Positions 45,013 through 53,791 of a stretch of 64,000 nt of DNA are shown piece by piece. The stretch's first letter is position 1. Each line of letters begins with the position of its first letter. This DNA is from Arthrobacter sp. AFG7.2. GTDB lineage: Bacteria > Actinomycetota > Actinomycetes > Actinomycetales > Micrococcaceae. The notes beneath the pieces are model-generated. The model was given only the letters and a program-made list of their open reading frames with translations, searched no databases and was not told the DNA's origin. The translations under genes and the position numbers were made by a program. The DNA is taken from NCBI RefSeq assembly GCF_002892835.1, contig NZ_PJMB01000008.1, positions 124,001 to 188,000 on the forward strand, given 5' to 3'.

Positions 45013-45873
45013 GTGAATGAAGAGCAGCTGAACCAAGCGTACGTAGTAACCCTGTCCTGCCCGGACCGCCCGGGAATCGTCCATGCAGTGGCCGGAGCCC
45101 TGCTGGTGGCGGGGTGCAACATCATGGATTCGCAGCAGTACGGCAGCCCGGCGACGGGCAACTTCTTCATGCGCGTGGAGGTGACCACGGCTGCTCCCCA
45201 GCAGGAACTGCGGGCTGCCCTGGAGCCGGTGGCCGGGGCCTTCGGCATGCAGTGGAGCCTCAACCCCGTGGGCCAGAAGGTTCGTACCCTGATCATGGCC
45301 AGCACGTCCGCCCACTGCCTCAATGACCTGTTGTTCCAGCAGCGCAGCGGGACCCTGCCCATCGACATTCCGGCCATCGTGTCCAACCACCAGGACCTGG
45401 CCGGGCTTGCCGAGTTCTACGGCATCCCGTTCCACTACATCCCGGTCACCAGGGAGACCAAGGCCCAGGCAGAAGACAAGCTGCGTGCCCTTATGGCAGA
45501 GCACGACATCGAACTGACGGTCCTGGCCCGGTACATGCAGATCCTCTCCGATGAGCTCTGCACCGAGCTCACTGGCAAGGCCATCAACATCCACCACTCT
45601 TTCCTGCCGTCCTTCAAGGGCGCCAAGCCGTACCACCAAGCCCACGCCCGGGGCGTCAAACTGATCGGCGCCACTGCCCACTACGTGACGGCGGCCCTGG
45701 ACGAGGGCCCCATCATCGAGCAGGAAGTCATCCGGGTGGACCACGCCCGGACCCCGGAGCAGTTCGTCCAGATGGGCCGTGACGTGGAAGGCCGCACGTT
45801 GGTCCAGGCAGTGCAGTGGCATGCTGAACACCGCGTCCTGCTCGACGGAAACCGGACTGTCGTCTTCAACTGA
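45013..45873 (+). CDS. purU: Formyltetrahydrofolate deformylase
   Basis: A 286-residue enzyme hydrolysing 10-formyl-THF to THF and formate, balancing one-carbon pools. An N-terminal ACT domain (AYVVTLSCPDRPGIVHAVAG) is followed by a formyltransferase-like catalytic domain with INIHHSFLPSFKGAKPYHQA. GTG at 45013 is chosen because the product then begins VNEEQLNQAYVVTLSCPDR as expected for PurU; the frame runs further upstream without family resemblance. It is divergent from glyA-folD. Confidence 0.95.
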   Translation: MNEEQLNQAYVVTLSCPDRPGIVHAVAGALLVAGCNIMDSQQYGSPATGNFFMRVEVTTAAPQQELRAALEPVAGAFGMQWSLNPVGQKVRTLIMASTSAHCLNDLLFQQRSGTLPIDIPAIVSNHQDLAGLAEFYGIPFHYIPVTRETKAQAEDKLRALMAEHDIELTVLARYMQILSDELCTELTGKAINIHHSFLPSFKGAKPYHQAHARGVKLIGATAHYVTAALDEGPIIEQEVIRVDHARTPEQFVQMGRDVEGRTLVQAVQWHAEHRVLLDGNRTVVFN

Positions 45874-45932
45874 CGGACAACAGGCCCCAGGAGGAGGGTC
45901 CTGCGCTCCCCCTGATGTCCTAGGCTTGGCGC

Positions 45933-46451
45933 ATGGCTCCTCTCTACCCCTTCGCCGGGAACACCCCGGCTGTCCACGACTCCGTTTTTGTCGCGCCGTC
46001 CGCGTCCATCATTGGCAACGCGACCCTTGCCCGGGATTCCAGCGCCTTCTACGGTGTCTCCGTGCGGGCTGACACTGCCGCCATCAGCGTCGGCGAAGGC
46101 AGCAACCTGCAGGACAATGTGGTGCTGCACGCCGATCCCGGCTTCCCCTGCACGGTGGGCGAACGGGTCAGCGTGGGCCATGCCGCCGTCGTCCATGGTT
46201 GCACCGTCAAGGACGACTGCCTCATTGGCATGGGCGCCACCATCCTCAACGGGGCGGTCATCGGCGCCGGCTCGCTGATTGCGGCCGGCGCCGTCGTGCT
46301 GGAGGGAACGGTGGTCCCGCCCCGCTCACTCGTGGCGGGCGTGCCGGGCAAGGTCCGCCGTGAACTCACTGAAGAGGAGTACGACGGAGTTCGGGCCAAC
46401 GCAGCCCGGTACCGTGAGCTGGCGGCCGCCCACCGGGACATGCACTCCTAA
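45933..46451 (+). CDS. Gamma-carbonic anhydrase family protein
   Basis: A 172-residue left-handed beta-helix protein of hexapeptide repeats. Zinc-ligand histidines of the family are present in VVLHADP and in GHAAVVHGC. Many members lack demonstrated carbonic anhydrase activity, so the enzymatic role is likely but not certain. It is convergent with the monooxygenase gene, overlapping its stop by 4 bases. Confidence 0.88.
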   Translation: MAPLYPFAGNTPAVHDSVFVAPSASIIGNATLARDSSAFYGVSVRADTAAISVGEGSNLQDNVVLHADPGFPCTVGERVSVGHAAVVHGCTVKDDCLIGMGATILNGAVIGAGSLIAAGAVVLEGTVVPPRSLVAGVPGKVRRELTEEEYDGVRANAARYRELAAAHRDMHS

Positions 46452-48181
46452 TCCAGGCTGATGGGGCCCAGCTCGTCCAGAAGTTCACCCGGTCCCGGGT
46501 TGCCCGGCGCTGAAGCACCGCCGAGATGGTTGACGACGCCCCACACCGCGTTCAGCCCGGTGGTGACGGCGCCTTCTGCCCAGCCGGCGGTGAACGAGAC
46601 GTCGTCGCCAGCCAGGAAAATGCCGCGCTGGGATTCAGGCAGGGCGTCCTGCTTGAAGTGGGTGAACAGCCTCTGCTGGTAGCGGTAGTGCCCCGGCAGG
46701 TTGGCCTTGAAGGCGCCCATGAAGTTGGGGTCCGCTTCCCAAGAGACGGTGATGGGCTGGCCCACGATATGGCTGGCAATGTCCACTGTGGGATAAATCT
46801 GCTCGAGCGAGTGCAGCATCAGTTCCACGCGCTCGTCCGCGTCCAGCGCCAGCCACTTCAGCGCGTCGTCGTTCCAGGTGTAGGAGAGCAGGATGACGGC
46901 GGGCTTGTCCGGTCCGTTGTCCAACAGGTAGGTGGCGCGGTTAAGGCGGTCCGTGAGCGTCATCGAGAGGACCTCGTTGCCGGTGTCCGGATCGATGTCC
47001 TTCCAGAACGGCCGGTCCACCATCACGAACGTCTTGGATGACTGCATATAGTGCGAGCGCTCGATGGCCGTCCACAGTTCTGCGGGGAACAGTGCTTCCT
47101 CGGTATGGATGCGGGTGGACAGCAGCCAGGACTGGCAGGTGGTCACGACGGCAGGGTAGCTGGCTTCGCGGCCCCAGCGTTCCCGGATCCGCAGGTTTCC
47201 GTCCGGGTCGCGGCTGATCTTCCCCACGGCGCCGCGGGGCGAGCCGGAGTGCAGCGAGGACAGGGACGTTCCTTCCGGCCAGTGCGCCATGCCCGACGGC
47301 GCGTGCTGCCACAGTGCCTCGGGCAGCCGCTGCGCTCCCCCGCTGATGAGCCGGTGCTGATCATCGGCGTCGGTGTAGACCACGCGGAGGATCTCCAGGA
47401 TGGAGTTCGGGAAGTCCGTGTCCCAGCCGCCGGTCCCGAAGCCCACCTGGCCGAAGGCCTCACGGTGCGCGAACCCTGCCTTCTTAAAGGACTCGCTGGC
47501 TGCGATAAAGCCGTAGAAGGTCTGCTCATCCATGAGCGGCAGCAGTTCGTTCCAGAGTTCCTTGATCCGGGCAGTATCCCGGGACCGGATGGCCGTCTGC
47601 ATCTCGGCGAAACTGGCGCCGTCGTTTACGGCTGCCTTCCAGGCGTCGGCAACTTCCCGGAAAAACGGCGGCAGGTCGCTCGGCTTTTCCGCATAGTGTT
47701 TCTGGCCGGCCAGCTCGATTACGGTGCTGGAGGTGGCCGGGGACAGCGGGTTGGGGAACTCCTGGGTGTCCAGTCCCAGCAGGTCGATGTAGTGGTACAA
47801 CGCCTTGCCGGACACGGGGAACCTCATGCCGCCGAGGTCGGCCACCACGCCGGGTGCGGCGGGGAATGCCGCCGTGCGGAGGCGGCCGCCGATCTGGTCT
47901 GCCTCGTACACTACGGGCCGGAGGCCCAGCTTCATGAGTTCGTACGCCGTGACCAGGCCGGAGAGCCCGGCTCCGATGACGGCGACCTCCGTGCCCAGCA
48001 GCTCCGGGGGAACTGATCCCAGGCCGTCCGGGTGGGCCAGGTAGTGGTCGTAGCTGAACGGGAAGTCCGGGTTCAGCATGGTGATGGGACCGGCCGGGGT
48101 ACCGTCTGCGGAAGGGGCAGCAGCCGGGCCGGCAGAAGTACTGGATGGGTCCGAGGCCGGCAGTTCGGTGGCGATGGTCAT
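46448..48181 (-). CDS. Flavin-dependent L-amino-acid 2-monooxygenase (DavB/lysine or tryptophan 2-monooxygenase type)
   Basis: A 577-residue FAD enzyme of the amine-oxidase superfamily. FAD motif EVAVIGAGLSGLVTAYELMK lies near residue 66, GGRLRT near 98, and GIFLAGDDVSFTAGWAEGAV near the C-terminus, with the ending NPGPGELLDELGPISLD. Segment by segment it resembles what I recall of Pseudomonas DavB-type 2-monooxygenases, which oxidatively decarboxylate an L-amino acid to the amide. It starts 5 bases after a cationic amino-acid permease gene, and a nitrilase-type amidase lies nearby. Lysine or arginine is the favoured substrate because of the permease; tryptophan or phenylalanine remain possible. 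Confidence 0.8.
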   Translation of the reverse strand: MTIATELPASDPSSTSAGPAAAPSADGTPAGPITMLNPDFPFSYDHYLAHPDGLGSVPPELLGTEVAVIGAGLSGLVTAYELMKLGLRPVVYEADQIGGRLRTAAFPAAPGVVADLGGMRFPVSGKALYHYIDLLGLDTQEFPNPLSPATSSTVIELAGQKHYAEKPSDLPPFFREVADAWKAAVNDGASFAEMQTAIRSRDTARIKELWNELLPLMDEQTFYGFIAASESFKKAGFAHREAFGQVGFGTGGWDTDFPNSILEILRVVYTDADDQHRLISGGAQRLPEALWQHAPSGMAHWPEGTSLSSLHSGSPRGAVGKISRDPDGNLRIRERWGREASYPAVVTTCQSWLLSTRIHTEEALFPAELWTAIERSHYMQSSKTFVMVDRPFWKDIDPDTGNEVLSMTLTDRLNRATYLLDNGPDKPAVILLSYTWNDDALKWLALDADERVELMLHSLEQIYPTVDIASHIVGQPITVSWEADPNFMGAFKANLPGHYRYQQRLFTHFKQDALPESQRGIFLAGDDVSFTAGWAEGAVTTGLNAVWGVVNHLGGASAPGNPGPGELLDELGPISLD

Positions 48182-48186
48182 GGTAG

Positions 48187-49725
48187 TTATGCCTTTGTGG
48201 TTTCGGGGGTTTTCTGGGGTGAAGGTTGCGGACCGGACAGCTCACGGTATTCCTCGTTGCTGAGGGCCGCCACCCTGGAGTTCCGGCGGCCGTAGCCGAA
48301 GTAGGCAGCCACACCCACCAGCATCCAGACGGCGAACGTCACCCAGGTGTCGGCGCCAAGGTTGGCCATCAGGTAGGCGCACATCGCGGCCCCGAGGATC
48401 GGAGTGAGCGGGAAAAGGGGCACACGAAAGGTCCTCTCCAGTTCCGGCCGGGTGCGCCGCAGGTAGATGACGGCGACATTCACCAGGGCGAATGCGAACA
48501 GGGTGCCGATGCTGGTGGCGTCGGCGAGCGCGCCGAGGGGCACCAGACCGGCGGTCAGCGCGACGGCGGTCCCCACCAGGAGCGTGCCGGCGACGGGAGT
48601 GCCGGTACGGCGGGAAACGCGCCCGAAGACCTTGGGGATCAGGCCATCGCGGGACATGGACAGCAGGATGCGGGTCTGACCGTACAGCACGGTGAGGACG
48701 ATGCTGGCGATGGCCAGCACGGCGCCTACCGCAAAGACCAGTGCGATCCAGGGCTGGCCGGTGGTTTCCTCAAGGATTTTGACCAGGGCAGCTTCGGTTC
48801 CGTCGAACCAGCCCCACGGCCTGGCGCCGATGGCGGCGACTGCCACCAGGACGTAGATGGTGGTGACGATCAGCATGGAGAGCATGATGGCCCGCGGCAG
48901 GTCGCGCTTGGGGTTGCGGGCTTCTTCACCTGCGGTGGAGGCGGCATCGAATCCGATGTAGGAGAAGAAGACGCGCGAGGCTGCGGCGGAGACACCGGCT
49001 GCACCCATCGGCAGGAGCGGTTCAAAGTTTCCGGCATTGAACGCGGTGAACGCCACGGCGCAGAAGAACAGCAGGATGCCCACCTTGACCACCACGATGG
49101 AGGTGTTGATCCAGGCGCTTTCCTTGGCGCCGCGCACCAGGAGGATGGTCGCGAGGACAACAATGATCATGGCCGGTATGTTCACCACACCGCCGTCCCC
49201 GGGAGGCTGTGACACTGCGTCCGGAAGAACGGAGCCGAACACGGCGAGGGTTTCGTTGACGTACTGCCCTGCGCCCACGGCGACGGCGGCAACGGACACG
49301 GCGTATTCAAGCACCAGGCACCAGCCGCAGATCCAGGCCATGCCTTCGCCCATGGTGGCGTACGTGTAGGAGTAGCTTGAACCGGCCACCGGGACCAGGC
49401 CCGCCATTTCGGCGTAGGACACGGCGGACAGCAGGGCGGCCAGGCCGGCGATGGCGAAGGAGATCCAGATGGCGGGTCCGGCCAGGGGAACGGATTCGCC
49501 CAGGATCACCAGGATTCCCGTCCCCAGCGTGGCACCCACGGAGATCATGGTCAGTTGAAGGACACCGAAACTGCGGACCAGGCGGGGGCCGCCGTCGTTG
49601 CTTTCCGCCTCATTGACCATCCGGGCGATTGGCTTGCGGCGCAGCAGCTGGGCGCCCAGGGCGGGACGGGCCGCTGTTCCGGTCGCTCCGTCCGGGGCCT
49701 GGCCGGAGAGTGTAGGCACAGTCAT
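48187..49725 (-). CDS. APC-family cationic amino-acid permease
   Basis: A 512-residue membrane transporter with about 12 to 13 hydrophobic segments, of the APC superfamily CAT/YfnA branch. Marker stretches: GVLQLTMISVGATLGTGILVI, YTYATMGEGMAWICGW, and ILLSMSRDGLIPKVFGRVS. CAT members typically carry lysine, arginine or ornithine. ATG at 49725 is chosen over an upstream frame extension. The monooxygenase gene follows after 5 bases, so the two are one operon, divergent from pucR. Confidence 0.88.
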   Translation of the reverse strand: MTVPTLSGQAPDGATGTAARPALGAQLLRRKPIARMVNEAESNDGGPRLVRSFGVLQLTMISVGATLGTGILVILGESVPLAGPAIWISFAIAGLAALLSAVSYAEMAGLVPVAGSSYSYTYATMGEGMAWICGWCLVLEYAVSVAAVAVGAGQYVNETLAVFGSVLPDAVSQPPGDGGVVNIPAMIIVVLATILLVRGAKESAWINTSIVVVKVGILLFFCAVAFTAFNAGNFEPLLPMGAAGVSAAASRVFFSYIGFDAASTAGEEARNPKRDLPRAIMLSMLIVTTIYVLVAVAAIGARPWGWFDGTEAALVKILEETTGQPWIALVFAVGAVLAIASIVLTVLYGQTRILLSMSRDGLIPKVFGRVSRRTGTPVAGTLLVGTAVALTAGLVPLGALADATSIGTLFAFALVNVAVIYLRRTRPELERTFRVPLFPLTPILGAAMCAYLMANLGADTWVTFAVWMLVGVAAYFGYGRRNSRVAALSNEEYRELSGPQPSPQKTPETTKA

Positions 49726-49816
49726 CGTTGACGTCCGTTCGTGTCGTTGGCTGGTTGATCTTCTTTTTCCCCTCACCCACAGTAGGGGTGTGAGCCGCAT
49801 CTCAAGGAGGTGCAAA

Positions 49817-49836
49817 GTGACCTATAGTGTTCACCC
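49817..49836 (+). promoter_or_regulatory. -10-like box and partial palindrome at the pucR start
   Basis: TATAGT (49823-49828) lies 8 bases before the pucR ATG and sits inside the inverted arms GTGA...TCAC (49817-49834). This would give a leaderless pucR mRNA with an operator over the -10 box. No good -35 is visible, so the call is tentative. Confidence 0.4.
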
Positions 49837-51495
49837 ATGAGACGTAATGCACCAGCTATAGATGGTAGTCCCGACCAGCTGGCCGCGGTGACGCTGGGAC
49901 AGTTCCTCGCGGCCCTGCCCGCCGACGTGAAGATGGTGCACGACGCAGGGAACGGCCAGGCACCCCTGCGCTGGGTGGAACCGAGCGAACTGGAGGACCC
50001 GACGCCGTACCTCCTCGACGGCGAATTTGTCCTGACCGCGGGCCTGCCCTTCCGGGACGAGGGCGGCAGCGGCACGGCGAGGGCGGACGAATACGTGCGC
50101 AGGCTCGTGGCTGCCGGGGTGGCCGCTCTGGGATTTGGCCTGCAGCCCTATTTCGACGCCGTGCCGGACCACGTCGTGTCGGCCTGCCGGCAGCATGGCC
50201 TCACCCTGGTGCAGGTACCGTCCAGCATTCCTTTTGCCGCGTTGGGCATGGAGTTCTCCAAGCTCCTGGAATCGGGCAACGCGCAGGTGTTCCGGCAACT
50301 GGCGGAGACCAACCGGCACCTGATGCGGGCGGTCCTCTCCGCCCGGCCGGAACATGAACTCCTGGCCGCGCTGATCCAGCGGGTTCCTGCCTGGGCCGTC
50401 CTCGTCGGCGCGGACGGGCGGGTCCGCGCCCGGGCCGGGGCCGCCGTCGGACTTTCCCGTCTTCAGCCGCTGCTCAAGCGGCTCCTGACCGGCAGCGGAC
50501 CGCGGGTGGAGACGGAGACCCTCGAAGCCCCAGGGCCGGCCATGGTCGTCGGCCACCCGCTGAGGAGCACCCGGGACGCCACCCTGGGTGGCCTGGTGCT
50601 GGGAACGGACAAGCCCCTGACCCCGGCCCAGAACAACGTGGTGTCATCTGTTGTGGGCCTCCTGGAACTGCTGGTCCGGCAGCGGACCAGCGGTTCCCTG
50701 GCCCCCAGCCAACTGGCAACCGCCCTGCTGCTGCACCCCGGGAGCCTTTCGGGAAGCAACGGCCGGGAGCTGGCCAGCCTTCAGGAGTTGCTGGCCCAGA
50801 GCGTCTCCGGAAACCGGCCGGGTCCCGTCCGGGTGGTCCAGGGCGTACGGGCGGAAGCTTCCGCTACAGCCGCGCCGGACGGGCCGGTGCGCGAACTGCT
50901 TCAGTGGCGGCGGCTGTTCGACACCAAGATGGTGGAGCTCACCGATTACGGTTTCGTTGCCGTGACCCGGCTCCCGGTGGATGAGAGCCTGCTGGCCGAG
51001 GTGGAACAGCTGGGGTGGCGCCTGGTGGTGGGCGAACCAACCGGGCTGCCGGGTCTTGCGGCCGCCTATCGGCGTGCCAGTGCCCTGCGCCCCAGGGTGG
51101 CCATCGCCCAAAGGAGCCTCCGGGAAGATGAGCTGACCTGGTCCGTGACCGGTCTGCTGGGCGGCGATGCCGGTGCGCTGCTGGCCGCACGCCTTCTGGC
51201 CCCGGTCCTGGAACTGGACGCCGAGCGGCGGGCTTCACAGCTTCGGGTCCTCCGGTCCTGGCTGGCAGCCCACGGCAGCTGGGACGCCACAGCCAAGGAC
51301 CTTGGCCTGCACCGGAACAGCGTCCGCCGCCAAATCAACGGCGTGGCAGAACTGCTCGGCCTTGACCTCGGGCAGGCACAGGCCCGGGCCGAGCTCTGGA
51401 TTGCACTCCAGTACGTGGAGGACGCCGCACCGGACAGCAGCGCGGAGGAGACAGCCCCGTTGGCGGACGCTGCTCAGAGGCCCCAGGTGCGGTAG
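49837..51495 (+). CDS. PucR family transcriptional regulator
   Basis: A 552-residue regulator. Residues about 15-140 form the PucR N-terminal sensor domain (beginning VTLGQFLAALPADVKMVHDAG). A GAF/GGDEF-like middle follows, and the C-terminal HTH_30 is LRSWLAAHGSWDATAKDLGLHRNSVRRQINGVAELL in the last 80 residues. PucR proteins activate catabolism of nitrogen compounds such as purines and amino acids. It is divergent from the permease-monooxygenase operon and overlaps the amidase gene tail-to-tail by 22 bases, so it is the obvious local regulator. Confidence 0.9.
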   Translation: MRRNAPAIDGSPDQLAAVTLGQFLAALPADVKMVHDAGNGQAPLRWVEPSELEDPTPYLLDGEFVLTAGLPFRDEGGSGTARADEYVRRLVAAGVAALGFGLQPYFDAVPDHVVSACRQHGLTLVQVPSSIPFAALGMEFSKLLESGNAQVFRQLAETNRHLMRAVLSARPEHELLAALIQRVPAWAVLVGADGRVRARAGAAVGLSRLQPLLKRLLTGSGPRVETETLEAPGPAMVVGHPLRSTRDATLGGLVLGTDKPLTPAQNNVVSSVVGLLELLVRQRTSGSLAPSQLATALLLHPGSLSGSNGRELASLQELLAQSVSGNRPGPVRVVQGVRAEASATAAPDGPVRELLQWRRLFDTKMVELTDYGFVAVTRLPVDESLLAEVEQLGWRLVVGEPTGLPGLAAAYRRASALRPRVAIAQRSLREDELTWSVTGLLGGDAGALLAARLLAPVLELDAERRASQLRVLRSWLAAHGSWDATAKDLGLHRNSVRRQINGVAELLGLDLGQAQARAELWIALQYVEDAAPDSSAEETAPLADAAQRPQVR

Positions 51496-52268
51496 AGGCC
51501 AGGACGCCGTTCATCCAGGTACGGCACATTCTGCCGCTCACGGGCAGCTGCCCCCGGATCCACCTCGGCGTACAGGAGCTGCGGTTCCTCACCCGCCTCT
51601 GCCAGCAGCCCGCCGTCGGGCCCGGCCACAACGCTGCCACCCAGGAACCTGCATCCCTCCTCTTCCCCGGAGTGGTTTGCGTAGGCGATGGTCAGCTGGC
51701 TCTCCAGTGCCCTGGCCCGCAGCAGGATTTGGGGAACGGCATCGAAGCCATGTGCCAGGGCGGTGGGGACCAGCAGCAATTCCGCGCCGCTGACCGCAGC
51801 AGCGCGCACGGATTCGGGAAACTCCACGTCGTAGCAGATCAGCAGGGAGGTGGGGACCCCCTCAAAGTCCACGACGGCGGGACGCTCCCCGGCCGGACTG
51901 AAGGCCGCCCGCTCGTCGGGGCCGAAGAGGTGGACCTTGCCGTAGCTGAGCAGGCTGGACCCGCCGGCGTCCAGCAGGGTGGCGCTGATCTGCCATTCGC
52001 CGTCGTCGCTGATGCGCGGGAGGCTGTAGACAAGCCCAATCCCGTTGCTTCGTGCGATGCCGGCCATCCGGTCGTGGAGCGCCGGCAGGAGTGAAGGATC
52101 CAGCTCGGAACGCACCCGGCGGGGAGCGTAGCCTACGGGAAACAGTTCAGGGGTAATCAGGATGGCTGCCCCGTGCGCTGCTGCAGTCCGGGCAGCAGCA
52201 GCAATGGCGCGGCAGTTGGCGTCAACATCAAGGACCGCAGAATTTTCCTGCAGGAGTGCCAGCAGCAC
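51474..52268 (-). CDS. Carbon-nitrogen hydrolase (DavA / 5-aminovaleramidase-like amidase)
   Basis: A 264-residue nitrilase-superfamily amidase. The triad is visible as Glu41 (TPELFPVGY), Lys111 (YGKVHLFGPDE) and Cys145 (LLICYDVEFPE). GTG at 52268 is chosen because GGAAGG lies about 8 bases upstream; upstream frame is discarded. Cytoplasmic. In Pseudomonas the equivalent DavA hydrolyses the amide made by the 2-monooxygenase; here it would do the same. It is separated from the monooxygenase by the permease and pucR genes and has its own promoter. Confidence 0.85.
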   Translation of the reverse strand: MLLALLQENSAVLDVDANCRAIAAAARTAAAHGAAILITPELFPVGYAPRRVRSELDPSLLPALHDRMAGIARSNGIGLVYSLPRISDDGEWQISATLLDAGGSSLLSYGKVHLFGPDERAAFSPAGERPAVVDFEGVPTSLLICYDVEFPESVRAAAVSGAELLLVPTALAHGFDAVPQILLRARALESQLTIAYANHSGEEEGCRFLGGSVVAGPDGGLLAEAGEEPQLLYAEVDPGAAARERQNVPYLDERRPGLYRTWGL

Positions 52269-52419
52269 TGCTACCACCTTCCATCGTTGGAGGGCCGCGG
52301 AATGGGCTTGCTTCCAGCGTAACGACGAGGCCGAACCTGTCTGCGGGCTGTTTGCACTGCCGGCGGCCGCGTGCGGGTCAGTTCGTCCTGGATCTCTGAC
52401 GATCCGGAACAATTGCCCG

Positions 52420-52462
52420 TTGCGTTAACTTCTTGACTACAAGAGCCGGGATAGGGCAATCT
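52420..52462 (+). promoter_or_regulatory. ROK gene promoter with operator-like repeat (copy 1)
   Basis: TTGCGTTAA (from 52420) followed by TTGACTACAA (52433-52442) recurs in a second copy at 53681. TTGACT would serve as -35, and a weak CAATCT (52457-52462) as -10 after 18 bases. The ROK ATG is 8 bases further. Confidence 0.65.
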
Positions 52463-52469
52463 TCTTAGC

Positions 52470-53660
52470 ATGTCCGCCACCACGCGCTCAACGAGGAGCA
52501 AGCCAAAGAATCCCGGGTCCCAATCCGCCCTTCGCCAGCTGAACCAGCAACGGATCATCGAGACCCTCATGGGCGGACCGGCCACGCAGGCGGAGCTTGC
52601 CAGGCAGACGGGCCTCTCCACTGCGACGGTTTCGAACATCGTCAAAATCATGCTCGACTCCGGCCTCGCGTCAGCGGAGCCCATCACCAGCTCTGGCCGG
52701 CGGGCACTGAACGTCAGGCTGAACAGCAACGGCGCCGTCGCGGTCGGCATCGACTTTGGGCGGCGGCATCTCCGGGTGGTTCTCGCCTCCCTCAGCTACC
52801 ACGTCATCGCCGAGGAATCCGTGATGCTCCCGCTCGGCCACCAGGCCGAAGAAGGCATCCGGGCCGCCGTCGCCCTGCTGGACAAACTGTTGCGGGAGAG
52901 CTCCATTGACCGTACCGCCGTGGTGGGCGCCGGCGTCGGAATCCCCGGCCCTATCGATCGGCGCACCGGAACCGTGGCACAGGGCGCGATTCTTCCGGAG
53001 TGGGTGGGGATCAACATCCTCCAGCACCTCGAGGAGACCCTGCAAATCCCGGTGTTTGTTGACAACGACGCCAATCTTGGCGCCTGGTCTGAGGTCACGT
53101 GGGGGCAGCACTCCGGGGTCAGCAACCTCATGTTCCTTAAGATCGGATCGGGCATTGGTGCGGGCCTGATCCTTAATGGCGCCCCCTATTACGGAAACGT
53201 CGGCATAACCGGAGAAATCGGCCACGCCACCATCCATGAGCAGGGGCTCGTCTGCCGCTGCGGCAACCGTGGCTGCCTGGAAACCATCGCTTCCACCACT
53301 ACGATGATCGAGCTCCTCAGTAGGGGCGAGGACAGGCCGCTGACCCCTGCCGACATCGTCAGGAAAGCCCTCGAACGGGATCCCGCCACCCTCCGCGTGG
53401 TGGATGACGCAGGCCTGTCAGTCGGCCGGGCGTTGGGCAACGTCGCCAACCTGATCAACCCCGAAGTGATCGTGGTGGGGGGCCCGCTGGCCGGCCTGGG
53501 CGACATCCTCCTGGATCCCATCAGGCGGGGCCTCGTCAGGCATGCGGTGCCGGTGATCGGCGAAACCACAACGCTGGCAATGTCCTCCCTGGGGGACCGG
53601 GCTGAAGCCCTTGGGGCAGCAGCTTTGGTGTTCCAGCATGCAGGGATCCGGAAGAACTAA
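52470..53660 (+). CDS. ROK family transcriptional repressor
   Basis: A 396-residue protein with an N-terminal winged helix (about 20-75; QAELARQTGLSTATVSNIVK) and a C-terminal ROK sugar-kinase-like domain. The zinc motif is CRCGNRGCLE around 262-271, and ATP-like motifs are reduced, as in repressors of this family. It directly precedes a multiple-sugar importer whose promoter holds the same repeated element as its own, so autoregulation and control of that operon are likely. The inducing sugar is unknown. Confidence 0.92.
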   Translation: MSATTRSTRSKPKNPGSQSALRQLNQQRIIETLMGGPATQAELARQTGLSTATVSNIVKIMLDSGLASAEPITSSGRRALNVRLNSNGAVAVGIDFGRRHLRVVLASLSYHVIAEESVMLPLGHQAEEGIRAAVALLDKLLRESSIDRTAVVGAGVGIPGPIDRRTGTVAQGAILPEWVGINILQHLEETLQIPVFVDNDANLGAWSEVTWGQHSGVSNLMFLKIGSGIGAGLILNGAPYYGNVGITGEIGHATIHEQGLVCRCGNRGCLETIASTTTMIELLSRGEDRPLTPADIVRKALERDPATLRVVDDAGLSVGRALGNVANLINPEVIVVGGPLAGLGDILLDPIRRGLVRHAVPVIGETTTLAMSSLGDRAEALGAAALVFQHAGIRKN

Positions 53661-53680
53661 ACCGTTTCGTTATCCCACGA

Positions 53681-53723
53681 TTGCGTTAAAGACTTGACGA
53701 CAACAGTAGTGATCAAGTTTACT
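53681..53723 (+). promoter_or_regulatory. mmsA promoter with operator-like repeat (copy 2)
   Basis: The 26-base element at 53681-53706 shares 21 of 26 positions with 52420-52445. TTGACG (53694-53699) is a good -35, and TTTACT (53718-53723) a possible -10 with an 18-base spacer. The arms TTG-CGTTAA and TTGACGACAA form an imperfect inverted repeat. Confidence 0.7.
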
Positions 53724-53791
53724 TTTGGATCAGACGGCCCTGCGCTTTGCCGGCCGGACAAAGAAGTCATTGCATTGGAGGGTTAGGGCTC

